A stretch of 64,000 nucleotides of DNA from Hymenobacter algoricola. GTDB taxonomy: Bacteria > Bacteroidota > Bacteroidia > Cytophagales > Hymenobacteraceae. Both the position numbers and the translations under genes were made by a program. The stretch lies in contig NZ_BAABDH010000016.1 of NCBI RefSeq assembly GCF_039539525.1, positions 1 to 64,000 on the forward strand, in the 5' to 3' direction. The notes beneath the pieces were generated by a model. The model searched no databases. It was given only the letters and a program-made list of their open reading frames with translations, and was not told the DNA's origin. Below, piece by piece: positions 57,890 to 64,000 of this stretch (position 1 is its first letter; each line of letters starts with the position of its first letter).

Positions 57890-59407
57890 ATGCCACAATC
57901 GTCCCAACCAGCGCGGTCTTTCTCCATTCGGGAAGGAAACGATACGCTTTTTATTCAGCAGCCCGGCTCCAAGAAATCCTGGGCGTTGACCAAGCATACC
58001 ATTCGCACCAAGGATATACCCTTTATGGACGTTAATTCCGAGCTGCTGTTCAGTATCATTCCCATCCTGATCATGGTGTGGGGGCTGCGCCGGTTCGTGG
58101 ATCTGCCCACCCGGCTGCCCCGGGTAAACCGCCTGCTGACCTACATCTGGGTGCCGGCCGTGGTGCTGTCCGTCGTTGACCTGGTCGTGCACTTCAACAC
58201 CAAGCTGCTCGACGACGTCTACCAGCTGAGCATGTACGCGCTGTTTATCCTGATTCTGGCGGCGCTAAGGCACTACCGGCCGGCCCGTACCGTATTGCTG
58301 GCGGTGCTGCCCTACGTGCTTTACGCCAGCGCGGAGCTGATGCTGAACCTGTGGGACCTGAAGCTGCTGAAGCAGTACGACGGGGTTATCGGCGCCTCGC
58401 GCGGGTTTGCCTTCATCTGGATGATTACCTTCGGCCTGATTGCCCGCAGCCAGAAGAAGAACCTGGAGCGGGAGCAGCTGGCGTGGGAAGAGGAAGAAAA
58501 AGCCCGCCGGCTTATTGCGGCCCAGAACGTGAAGCTGGAGCGCATGGTCGCCGAGCGCACCTCGGCCCTGACCCAGCAGGCGGAGGCCCTGCGCGAAACC
58601 CTGACCGAGCTCAAAACCGCCCAGGCTCAGCTGATTCAGGCCGAGAAAATGGCCAGCCTGGGCGAGCTGACGGCCGGCATTGCCCACGAGATTCAGAACC
58701 CGCTGAACTTTGTCAATAACTTCTCGGAGGTGAGCGTGGAGCTGCTGCAGGAACTGCAGGAAGGGCCGCTGCGGCAGCTGCCGGAAACGGAAAAGGAGTA
58801 TGCCGCCGAGCTGGTCAACGACCTGGTGGTAAACCTGCAGAAGATAACCAGCCACGGCAAGCGCGCCGACAGCATCGTGAAGGGCATGCTCGAGCACAGC
58901 CGCGCCAGCACCGGGGAGCGGACCCCCACGGACCTGAACGCCCTGGCCGACGAATACCTGCGTCTGAGCTACCACGGCCTGCGGGCCAAGGACAAGAGCT
59001 TTAACGCCACCCTCACCACCGATTTCGACCCGCAGCTGCCGGCCGTGGAAGTGGTGGCGCAGGAAGTGGGCCGGGTGCTGCTGAACATGTTTACCAACGC
59101 CTTTTACGCCGTGCAGCAGCGCCAGAAGCTGGGTGCGGCCGGCTACGCCCCCGAGGTGCGCGTGAGTACCCGCCGCCTCCCCGACGACGAGGTGGAAATC
59201 CGGGTGCGCGACAATGGTACCGGTATGCCGGAGAGCGTGAAGGTCAAGGTGTTCCAGCCCTTCTTTACCACCAAGCCCAGCGGCGAGGGCACCGGGCTGG
59301 GCCTCTCGCTCAGCCACGACATCATTGTGAAGGGCCACGGCGGCACGCTGCAGGTGGAAAGCCAGCCGGAGCAGTTCACCGAGTTCATCATCACGCTGCC
59401 CATCTGA
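57890..59407 (+). CDS. Membrane sensor histidine kinase
   Basis: 505 residues. Five to six membrane helices in the first 190 residues, then a coiled coil with QEKNLERE-like residues (KKNLEREQLAWEEEEKARR, AQNVKLERMV), the dimerisation/phosphoacceptor helix GELTAGIAHEIQNPLNFVNN (H-box His) and a HATPase domain with N (NMFTNAFYAV), DNGTGMPE (G1), GTGLGLSLS (G2). The ATG at 57890 is the start. It is followed by two response regulator genes, its likely phosphorylation partners. Confidence 0.92.
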   Translation: MPQSSQPARSFSIREGNDTLFIQQPGSKKSWALTKHTIRTKDIPFMDVNSELLFSIIPILIMVWGLRRFVDLPTRLPRVNRLLTYIWVPAVVLSVVDLVVHFNTKLLDDVYQLSMYALFILILAALRHYRPARTVLLAVLPYVLYASAELMLNLWDLKLLKQYDGVIGASRGFAFIWMITFGLIARSQKKNLEREQLAWEEEEKARRLIAAQNVKLERMVAERTSALTQQAEALRETLTELKTAQAQLIQAEKMASLGELTAGIAHEIQNPLNFVNNFSEVSVELLQELQEGPLRQLPETEKEYAAELVNDLVVNLQKITSHGKRADSIVKGMLEHSRASTGERTPTDLNALADEYLRLSYHGLRAKDKSFNATLTTDFDPQLPAVEVVAQEVGRVLLNMFTNAFYAVQQRQKLGAAGYAPEVRVSTRRLPDDEVEIRVRDNGTGMPESVKVKVFQPFFTTKPSGEGTGLGLSLSHDIIVKGHGGTLQVESQPEQFTEFIITLPI

Positions 59408-59551
59408 CCAGCGGCATGCCGCGCCTGGGGTGGCCCCCAGCGGCCGGCCCGCGGGTCCGGCGCCCCGTTTACGAGCCGGTTCGGGACCCGTATCGGTAGT
59501 TTGCCCGGCTGAAAAGCCCGATTCCCTGTTGTTTATAGTAGCTTTACCGAG

Positions 59552-59944
59552 ATGAAAATACTGGTTGTCGACGACGAAAAAGACGTCCGGGTGTTGTTTG
59601 AGCAGCGTTTTCGCCGCGAAATCCGTAGTGGGGAGCTCACGTTTTCGTTTGCCTACTCGGGCGAGGAAGCCCTGGCCTATCTGCAGGAGCATTTCTCGGA
59701 GGTGGTGCTGATTCTGTCCGACATCAACATGCCGGGCATGAGCGGCCTGGAGCTGCTGCGCCACATCCGCCAGGACTACCCGGTGGCCCCGCCGCCGCCG
59801 CCGCCCACGGTGCTGATGATAACGGCTTACGGCGACCAGGATAGCTACGACGAAGCCATCCGGCTGGGCGCCAACGATTTGCTCACCAAGCCGGTGGACT
59901 TCGTGGCCCTGAAAGAAAAGCTTGACTCGCTGAAATCCCTATGA
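59552..59944 (+). CDS. Single-domain response regulator
   Basis: 130 residues, a stand-alone REC domain: LVVDDEKDVR at the N terminus (acidic pocket), LILSDINMPGMSG (phospho-accepting Asp in SDINMPG) and LLTKPVDF (Lys). A proline run (VAPPPPPPT) in the loop after the third helix is unusual. No output domain. Its stop overlaps the next start as ATGA, so both are made together. Confidence 0.9.
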   Translation: MKILVVDDEKDVRVLFEQRFRREIRSGELTFSFAYSGEEALAYLQEHFSEVVLILSDINMPGMSGLELLRHIRQDYPVAPPPPPPTVLMITAYGDQDSYDEAIRLGANDLLTKPVDFVALKEKLDSLKSL

Positions 59945-60984
59945 AAACGAAGATATTGGTTGTTGACGACGAGGCGGACTTAGAGCTGCTGATCAAGCAG
60001 AAATTCCGCCGCAAAATCCGGGAGGGCGAGTACGAGTTCGTGTTTGCCTCCAACGGCCAGGAAGCCCTGAACCGCGTGGTGGAGCACGCCGATACCGACA
60101 TCATTCTGTCCGACATCAACATGCCGGTAATGGATGGCCTGACGCTGCTGACCAAGGTGCACGAGGCCAACCCGACCATCAAAACCGTCATCGTCTCGGC
60201 CTACGGCGACATGGCCAACATCCGCACGGCCATGAACCGCGGCGCCTTCGACTTCGTGTGCAAGCCCGTGGACTTCGTGGACCTGGAGCTGACGATGGAA
60301 AAAACCATCCAGCAGGTGCAGCAGCTGCGCGACACGCTGCGGGCCATCCAGGAAAACAACATCCTGAAGATGTACGTCGACGAGACGGTCATCAACTTCA
60401 TGGCCCGTCCCGGCTTCGAAAACACGCTCATGGCCTCCGAAACCGTGGATGCCACGGTGGCCTTCATCGATATCTGCGGGTTTACCTCCCTGTCGGAAAA
60501 GCTGCCCGCGGCCACGGTGGTGCAGATGCTCAACGCCTACTTCGACCAGATTGTGAAGCAGGTTATTGCCCAGGGCGGCCACGTCGACAAGTTCATGGGC
60601 GACGCGGTAATGGCCGTGTTCCGGGGCGAGTACCACCTCGACCGGGCCATCGACGCGGCGCTGTCGATTCGCACCATCCTGCAGGCCAACCACGACTCGG
60701 TGCTGGGGCAGGAGTACAGCCCCAAGATTTCGGTGGGCATCAACACCGGCGAGATGGTGTCGGGCAACATCGGCTCGGCCTCGCTCAAGCGCCTCGACTA
60801 CACCGTTATCGGCGACGTGGTCAACGTGAGCCAGCGCCTGCAGTCCTCGGCCCAGCCCGGCCAGATCGTCATCAGCCAGGCCGCCTACGAGAAAGTGAAG
60901 GAGTCTTTCCACTGCGAGCCAATCGGCGAAATGGTCCTGAAAAACAAGGCCCAGCCCATGATGACCTACGAAGTAATGGCGTAG
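59941..60984 (+). CDS. Response regulator with adenylate/guanylate cyclase domain
   Basis: 347 residues: an N-terminal REC domain (LVVDDEADLELL, phospho-acceptor in LSDINMPVMDG, CKPVDF), a helical linker (about 120-160) and a class III nucleotidyl cyclase domain. The cyclase has both metal-binding Asp residues (FIDICGFTS and KFMGDAVMAVF), VGINTGEMVSGNIG and DYTVIGDVVNVSQRL with transition-state Asn/Arg. The product (cAMP or cGMP) cannot be fixed from the visible residues. It should turn kinase input into a second messenger. Confidence 0.92.
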   Translation: MKTKILVVDDEADLELLIKQKFRRKIREGEYEFVFASNGQEALNRVVEHADTDIILSDINMPVMDGLTLLTKVHEANPTIKTVIVSAYGDMANIRTAMNRGAFDFVCKPVDFVDLELTMEKTIQQVQQLRDTLRAIQENNILKMYVDETVINFMARPGFENTLMASETVDATVAFIDICGFTSLSEKLPAATVVQMLNAYFDQIVKQVIAQGGHVDKFMGDAVMAVFRGEYHLDRAIDAALSIRTILQANHDSVLGQEYSPKISVGINTGEMVSGNIGSASLKRLDYTVIGDVVNVSQRLQSSAQPGQIVISQAAYEKVKESFHCEPIGEMVLKNKAQPMMTYEVMA

Positions 60985-61016
60985 TGTTCCTGACGTCAGC
61001 TGTCAAAAATCGTTTG

Positions 61017-61170
61017 GCATCCTGAGCAAAGCGAAGGACCTGCCTCTTCGTCTCTGCAAACTGTCATCCAACGCAAAAAGCCCTTTGCCGCGCCAACGGG
61101 AAAGGGCTTTGCTCATTCAGAGCGGAGCTGCAGAGAGGCAGAGGCGGGTCCTTCGCAAGCTCAGGATGAC
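61017..61170. repeat. Dispersed fold-back repeat GCATCCTGAGC
   Basis: GCATCCTGAGCAAAGCGAAG and, inverted, CTTCGCAAGCTCAGGATGAC enclose about 150 bp. A second pair, TCTCTGCA/TGCAGAGA, lies inside, and a terminator sits in the centre. Same class as 2356-2444 and 55625-55782. Confidence 0.7.
61077..61110. terminator. Terminator between the cyclase and coaD genes
   Basis: AAAGCCCTTTGCCG / CGGGAAAGGGCTTT, a 14-nt stem with one mismatch. Convergent genes lie on both sides. Confidence 0.75.
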
Positions 61171-61185
61171 AGCCGGATTTCAGGC

Positions 61186-61677
61186 TTACCCCAGCTCCAC
61201 GTAGGGCGGGAGCGGGAAGGGCACGAAGTCGTCGACGTTGCCGCCGAAGCGGTGGATTTCGCGGATGATGGTGCTGCTGATGGCGGCCAGGGCCGGGGAA
61301 GTGATGAGAAACACGGTTTCCAGCGCCGGATTCACGTGGCGGTTGGCCTGGGCAATGGTGTTCTCGTACTCGAAGTCGGTGGTGTTGCGCAGGCCGCGGA
61401 GCAGAAACCGGGCGCCCACCTGCCGGGCGAAGTCGGCGGTGAGGCCCTTGTAGGCCTGCACCGACACGCGCGGCTCGTCGCGGAAAACTTCCTCAATCAT
61501 ACGCACCATCTGCTCCACGGGCAGGTAGCGGCTTTTGCTGGAGTTGTTGCCGATGGCAATGATGATTTCATCAAACAGCCCCGCGCCCCGGCGCACCACG
61601 TCGAGGTGGCCGTTGGTGAACGGGTCGAAGGAACCGGGAAACAGAGCTACTCTTTTTGAATTCTGAATTGGGGTCAT
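61186..61677 (-). CDS. coaD: Phosphopantetheine adenylyltransferase
   Basis: 163 residues, the penultimate enzyme of coenzyme A synthesis. FPGSFDPFTNGHLDVV carries the HxGH-like nucleotide site (TNGH), AIGNNSSK and LLRGLRNTTDFEYE bind substrates, and ISSTIIREI is the C-terminal signature. The N-terminal seven residues (MTPIQNS) come from an AATTCAGAATTC-type repeat. It overlaps the end of the four-helix-bundle gene by 107 bp. Confidence 0.95.
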   Translation of the reverse strand: MTPIQNSKRVALFPGSFDPFTNGHLDVVRRGAGLFDEIIIAIGNNSSKSRYLPVEQMVRMIEEVFRDEPRVSVQAYKGLTADFARQVGARFLLRGLRNTTDFEYENTIAQANRHVNPALETVFLITSPALAAISSTIIREIHRFGGNVDDFVPFPLPPYVELG

Positions 61678-62029
61678 GCGGGCCGTGCTTACTGGTGAGC
61701 AGAATGCTGTTGAGGATTTTGAGCAGCTCGGTGCTTTCGGCGTGCAGGGAGTCGAAGGCGGGCGTACTCAGGTAGTCATTTTCGTGCAGCAGACGCAGCC
61801 AGTAGGCCGTTTCGCGGGCTTCTTTGGCCGAAATGGCTGGCTTATGCTCAAAGTCCGCTTTGGATGCGCCCGACAACGCCTCCTCTACATTGGCCCCAAT
61901 AGAAGTGCCGCTGCGCAATAAGTGCTTGGACAAAACATACTCCCGCTGCTCCGCTTGCAGGTACTTATAAGCCTTCACCACGCGCGAGGCAAAGGCAAAA
62001 GACTTGTCCCGAACGGCATTAGGCTTCAT
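61571..62029 (-). CDS. Four-helix bundle protein (23S rRNA-intervening-sequence type)
   Basis: 152 residues. The S23/four-helix-bundle family is evident to about residue 115: FAFASRVVKAYKYLQAEQRE, LLRSGTSIGANVEEALSG and KEARETAYWLRLLHENDYL. The usual length is about 115-125 residues. The last 35 (from HGPHDPNSEF) are a basic, repeat-derived tail read in another frame through the start of coaD. The function of chromosomal members is unknown. Confidence 0.8.
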   Translation of the reverse strand: MKPNAVRDKSFAFASRVVKAYKYLQAEQREYVLSKHLLRSGTSIGANVEEALSGASKADFEHKPAISAKEARETAYWLRLLHENDYLSTPAFDSLHAESTELLKILNSILLTSKHGPHDPNSEFKKSSSVSRFLRPVHQRPPRRGAPGRGAV

Positions 62030-62113
62030 TTGAATTATGAATTCATTCTGATAGACTGGATACGACGAACAGGCACCAGTAGCAACTCAGAATTCAGAAT
62101 TCAACATTCAGAA

Positions 62114-63007
62114 TTATTCACAAAGGTGCAGGGCGTAGAGCTCGAAGTAGCGGTACTCGAACACGTCGTTGAGCTTGTAGCTGTAGGCCAGGTCAAAGGG
62201 GCGGTTGCCGAAGCGCACGTGGCGAATGTATTTGCGCAGAATCGTGAACAGCTCGGAGTCGTGCATCAGGTCGCCCCACACCACCACCGGGTCCTGGTCG
62301 GGGTTGAGCTGTAGCTCCTGCATCACCAGGATGGTGTAGTAAATCAGGTCTTCGGCCGACGTGAAGGCAAACACGTTGCAGAACTCCACCCGCTTGTCGC
62401 GCACGGCCACCAGGGTCAGCTCCTGGGGGCCGATGCTCAGGTACAGGCGCCGCGGCGTGGCCGCCTCGCTCTGGTGGGTGAGGCCCGCCAGCAGGGCACT
62501 GGTCTGGTGTACCAGCCGGCCGGTGGGGTAGGTGGCGCGAAACCAGTCGAACAGGGTTTTCTCGGCCGCGAAGATGCTGACCGTATCCAGCGAGGAGTGA
62601 CGGTAGTGCAGCACCGTTTCGTGGTCGGCGTCGCCGCGGTGGTGCAGGCGCAGGTAGGCGGCCTCGTCGCCCTCGCGGAAGAGGGGCGCCGGCAGCAGGG
62701 TAAAGCTGCGGTTCTGCACGGCCAGCCGCACGCTGTTCCAGCCCGGCAGGCCCAGCAGGTCGTGCTGGGCAGCCAGGGTGCGAAACTGCCCGGCCAGCGA
62801 CGTGGCGGGCGTGAGGGCGTAGTCTTCGAGGGCCACGAACTTATTGCGCCGCACATCGGCCACGCCCAGGCGCAGGCCTGCCGGCCCGGCGGTGAGGTAG
62901 AGGTTGTAGGCGGCCAGGTTTTCCGGGTCCAGCGTTTCGTCGCGCAGAAAGTGCTGGGCCACGGGCGGGGCCGCGGAGAGAGGGGAGGCAGAGGCAGTCA
63001 CGGACAC
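62114..63007 (-). CDS. DUF3822 family protein
   Basis: 297 residues. The DUF3822 pattern covers the protein: NLAAYNLYLTAGPAGLRLGV near the start, FDWFRATYPTGRLVHQTSAL in the middle and EDLIYYTILVMQELQLNPDQ near the end, consistent with an actin/ASKHA-like fold. In Bacteroidota this gene commonly sits beside coaD, as here. Function unknown. Ends 85 bp before the four-helix-bundle gene. Confidence 0.87.
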   Translation of the reverse strand: MSVTASASPLSAAPPVAQHFLRDETLDPENLAAYNLYLTAGPAGLRLGVADVRRNKFVALEDYALTPATSLAGQFRTLAAQHDLLGLPGWNSVRLAVQNRSFTLLPAPLFREGDEAAYLRLHHRGDADHETVLHYRHSSLDTVSIFAAEKTLFDWFRATYPTGRLVHQTSALLAGLTHQSEAATPRRLYLSIGPQELTLVAVRDKRVEFCNVFAFTSAEDLIYYTILVMQELQLNPDQDPVVVWGDLMHDSELFTILRKYIRHVRFGNRPFDLAYSYKLNDVFEYRYFELYALHLCE

Positions 63008-63081
63008 GGCAGAGGGGCAATAGGCGCTGATCGGGCCGTTAAAGGTACGAAAGGGAATGACCTTGCGGGAAGGGCCCGGGC

Positions 63082-63600
63082 CTAACGGAACAGGTTGTAG
63101 GGAATGTACACGTCGTCGGGGCTGATGATGTGGCGCAGCACCGGGTGCACCTGGGCAATGGGCAGGGCCGCCAGCTGCCGGGGCGTGAGGTAGGCCAGCT
63201 CGGTGAGCAGCTGCGCCCCGGCCGCGTGCTCGGGGTCGGTGCCGAGGCGGGGCTGCGCGGCCGGGTCGGTGGGCTTCACCTCAAAAAACAGCTCCAGGGC
63301 CTGCAGGGTGTCGTTTTTGAATTCGTGCAGGTGCAGAAACCGCCCAACCGTCACGTCCAGGCCCGTTTCTTCGCGGTACTCCCGGCGCAGGCACTCGTGC
63401 AGGGTTTCGCCAAACTCCCAGCCCCCGCCCGGCGGCGACCAGAACGGCAGCTGGTCGGGCAGCAGGCCGCGGTGGGCCGTGAGCAGCAGGGCGCCCTGCT
63501 GCACCAGCAGGCCGCACACCCGCACCCGCACGCGGCCCTGGTAAGCGGCTAGCAGGGCATCGTCGGCGGAAGAAGGAGCAGCAGCAGAGGCATCAAACAT
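63082..63600 (-). CDS. Nudix hydrolase
   Basis: 172 residues. The Nudix box is GGGWEFGETLHECLRREYRE followed by ETGLDV, canonical (REYREETG). VRVRVCGLLVQQGALLLTAH precedes it. The C-terminal DDVYIPYNLFR is a common Bacteroidota ending. Likely acts on a nucleoside diphosphate derivative. First gene of a minus-strand group with DUF3822, the four-helix-bundle gene and coaD. Confidence 0.92.
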   Translation of the reverse strand: MFDASAAAPSSADDALLAAYQGRVRVRVCGLLVQQGALLLTAHRGLLPDQLPFWSPPGGGWEFGETLHECLRREYREETGLDVTVGRFLHLHEFKNDTLQALELFFEVKPTDPAAQPRLGTDPEHAAGAQLLTELAYLTPRQLAALPIAQVHPVLRHIISPDDVYIPYNLFR

Positions 63601-63629
63601 ATAAGTAAAGCAGTAGGGTCGAAAAAGCG

Positions 63630-64000
63630 TCAGGAGTCGATCGGGTCGGCGGTAGTACGGCGGCGCAGCACCACCCGACCAACGCGGCGGCCAAGATACA
63701 GCACCAGCAGCACTGCCAGCCCGGCCATGACCAGCGGCAGCAGCAGCCCCAGCACCGACCCGACGATGGCCAGCAGGTTCTCGACCGTGGCCAGCACGGG
63801 GTTGGCCAGCCCGCCGGTGGTGGCAGTGGAGCCGGCCCGCAGCAGCGCCGTGCCCGACTGCACCAGCCCCGCCGTGCCGCCCCCGACCAGAATGCCCAGG
63901 CCCCAGCGCACCACCGGGTCGAGGTGGGGCAGGGCCGAGGTCATGAGCAGCGTACCGGCAATAAACGAAGCCGGCGTGGTTATCGTATCCAGCAGGTTGT
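63630..64000 (-). CDS. DUF4126 membrane protein (partial)
   Basis: The visible 123 residues are the C-terminal part; the gene continues beyond the window. The frame runs NLLDTITTPASFIAGTLLM into HLDPVVRWGLGILVGGGTAG, with membrane helices and a basic end (GRRVGRVVLRRRTT). This matches DUF4126 proteins. The ATG at 63944 is internal to the domain, not the true start. Confidence 0.8.
   Translation of the reverse strand, partial: NLLDTITTPASFIAGTLLMTSALPHLDPVVRWGLGILVGGGTAGLVQSGTALLRAGSTATTGGLANPVLATVENLLAIVGSVLGLLLPLVMAGLAVLLVLYLGRRVGRVVLRRRTTADPIDS

Overview
The window looks like a chromosome segment of a high-GC member of the Bacteroidota, most likely Hymenobacter or a close relative in the Cytophagales. 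Evidence: very high-GC coding sequence, Bacteroidota-type -7 boxes (TAnnTTTG) upstream of several genes, a TonB-dependent receptor with an N-terminal carboxypeptidase-regulatory-like domain, a type IX secretion plug-type protein, DUF3822/DUF3276/DUF3667/DUF6370 proteins, and HslV with the short propeptide usual in this phylum. No rRNA, tRNA, CRISPR array or replication origin was seen.

Layout. 1-420: truncated end of an IS630-like element and a C-terminal scrap of a tyrosine recombinase. 423-1509: two small conserved genes and an exceptional 76-bp perfect palindrome. 1512-6129: a menaquinone operon on the minus strand, transcribed menI, menF, menD, menB. 6211-14936: a phosphatase, pyruvate dehydrogenase E2 with two lipoyl domains, a TonB receptor, a lipoprotein, HslV, a hydrolase and a deoxyhypusine-synthase-like enzyme. 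15041-36242: mostly single-gene units, including PAS-only and GAF sensory proteins, two DUF3667 membrane proteins, an SDR, a desaturase, an AsmA-like protein, an amidase, Uma2, ABC-F and GNAT.

36400-42400 is the accessory region. Two AT-rich blocks interrupt the GC-rich chromosome. They carry a TM-Macro (ThsA-type, type II Thoeris-like) effector gene, a 433-residue protein of unknown function and a protein with a HEPN-type RNxxxH motif. Two 164-bp non-autonomous elements whose ends match the IS630 end at position 259 have inserted here. One splits the Macro gene: removing it with one TA duplication restores a 290-codon reading frame. The other sits directly upstream of the start codon of the 433-residue gene. 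The AT-rich genes are bounded by repeated inverted motifs (CCGCYAAC / GTTAGCGG) that make them look like gene cassettes, and a decayed tyrosine recombinase lies next to one of them. An HTH gene in this region and a frameshifted relative at 17590-18152 share an unusual upstream palindrome made of four half-sites about 15 bp apart.

42411-64000 returns to core genes: a T9SS plug-type protein, two DUF2157-type membrane proteins, tandem M48 metallopeptidases, ychF, a PUR-like protein, a DUF58 protein, an AlkA-type glycosylase, threonine aldolase, a phosphodiesterase, a Nudix protein, a histidine kinase/response regulator/response regulator-cyclase operon, and a coaD-DUF3822-Nudix group. Start codons often lie downstream of the longest possible open frame; the starts chosen reflect domain limits, signal peptides and promoter position.
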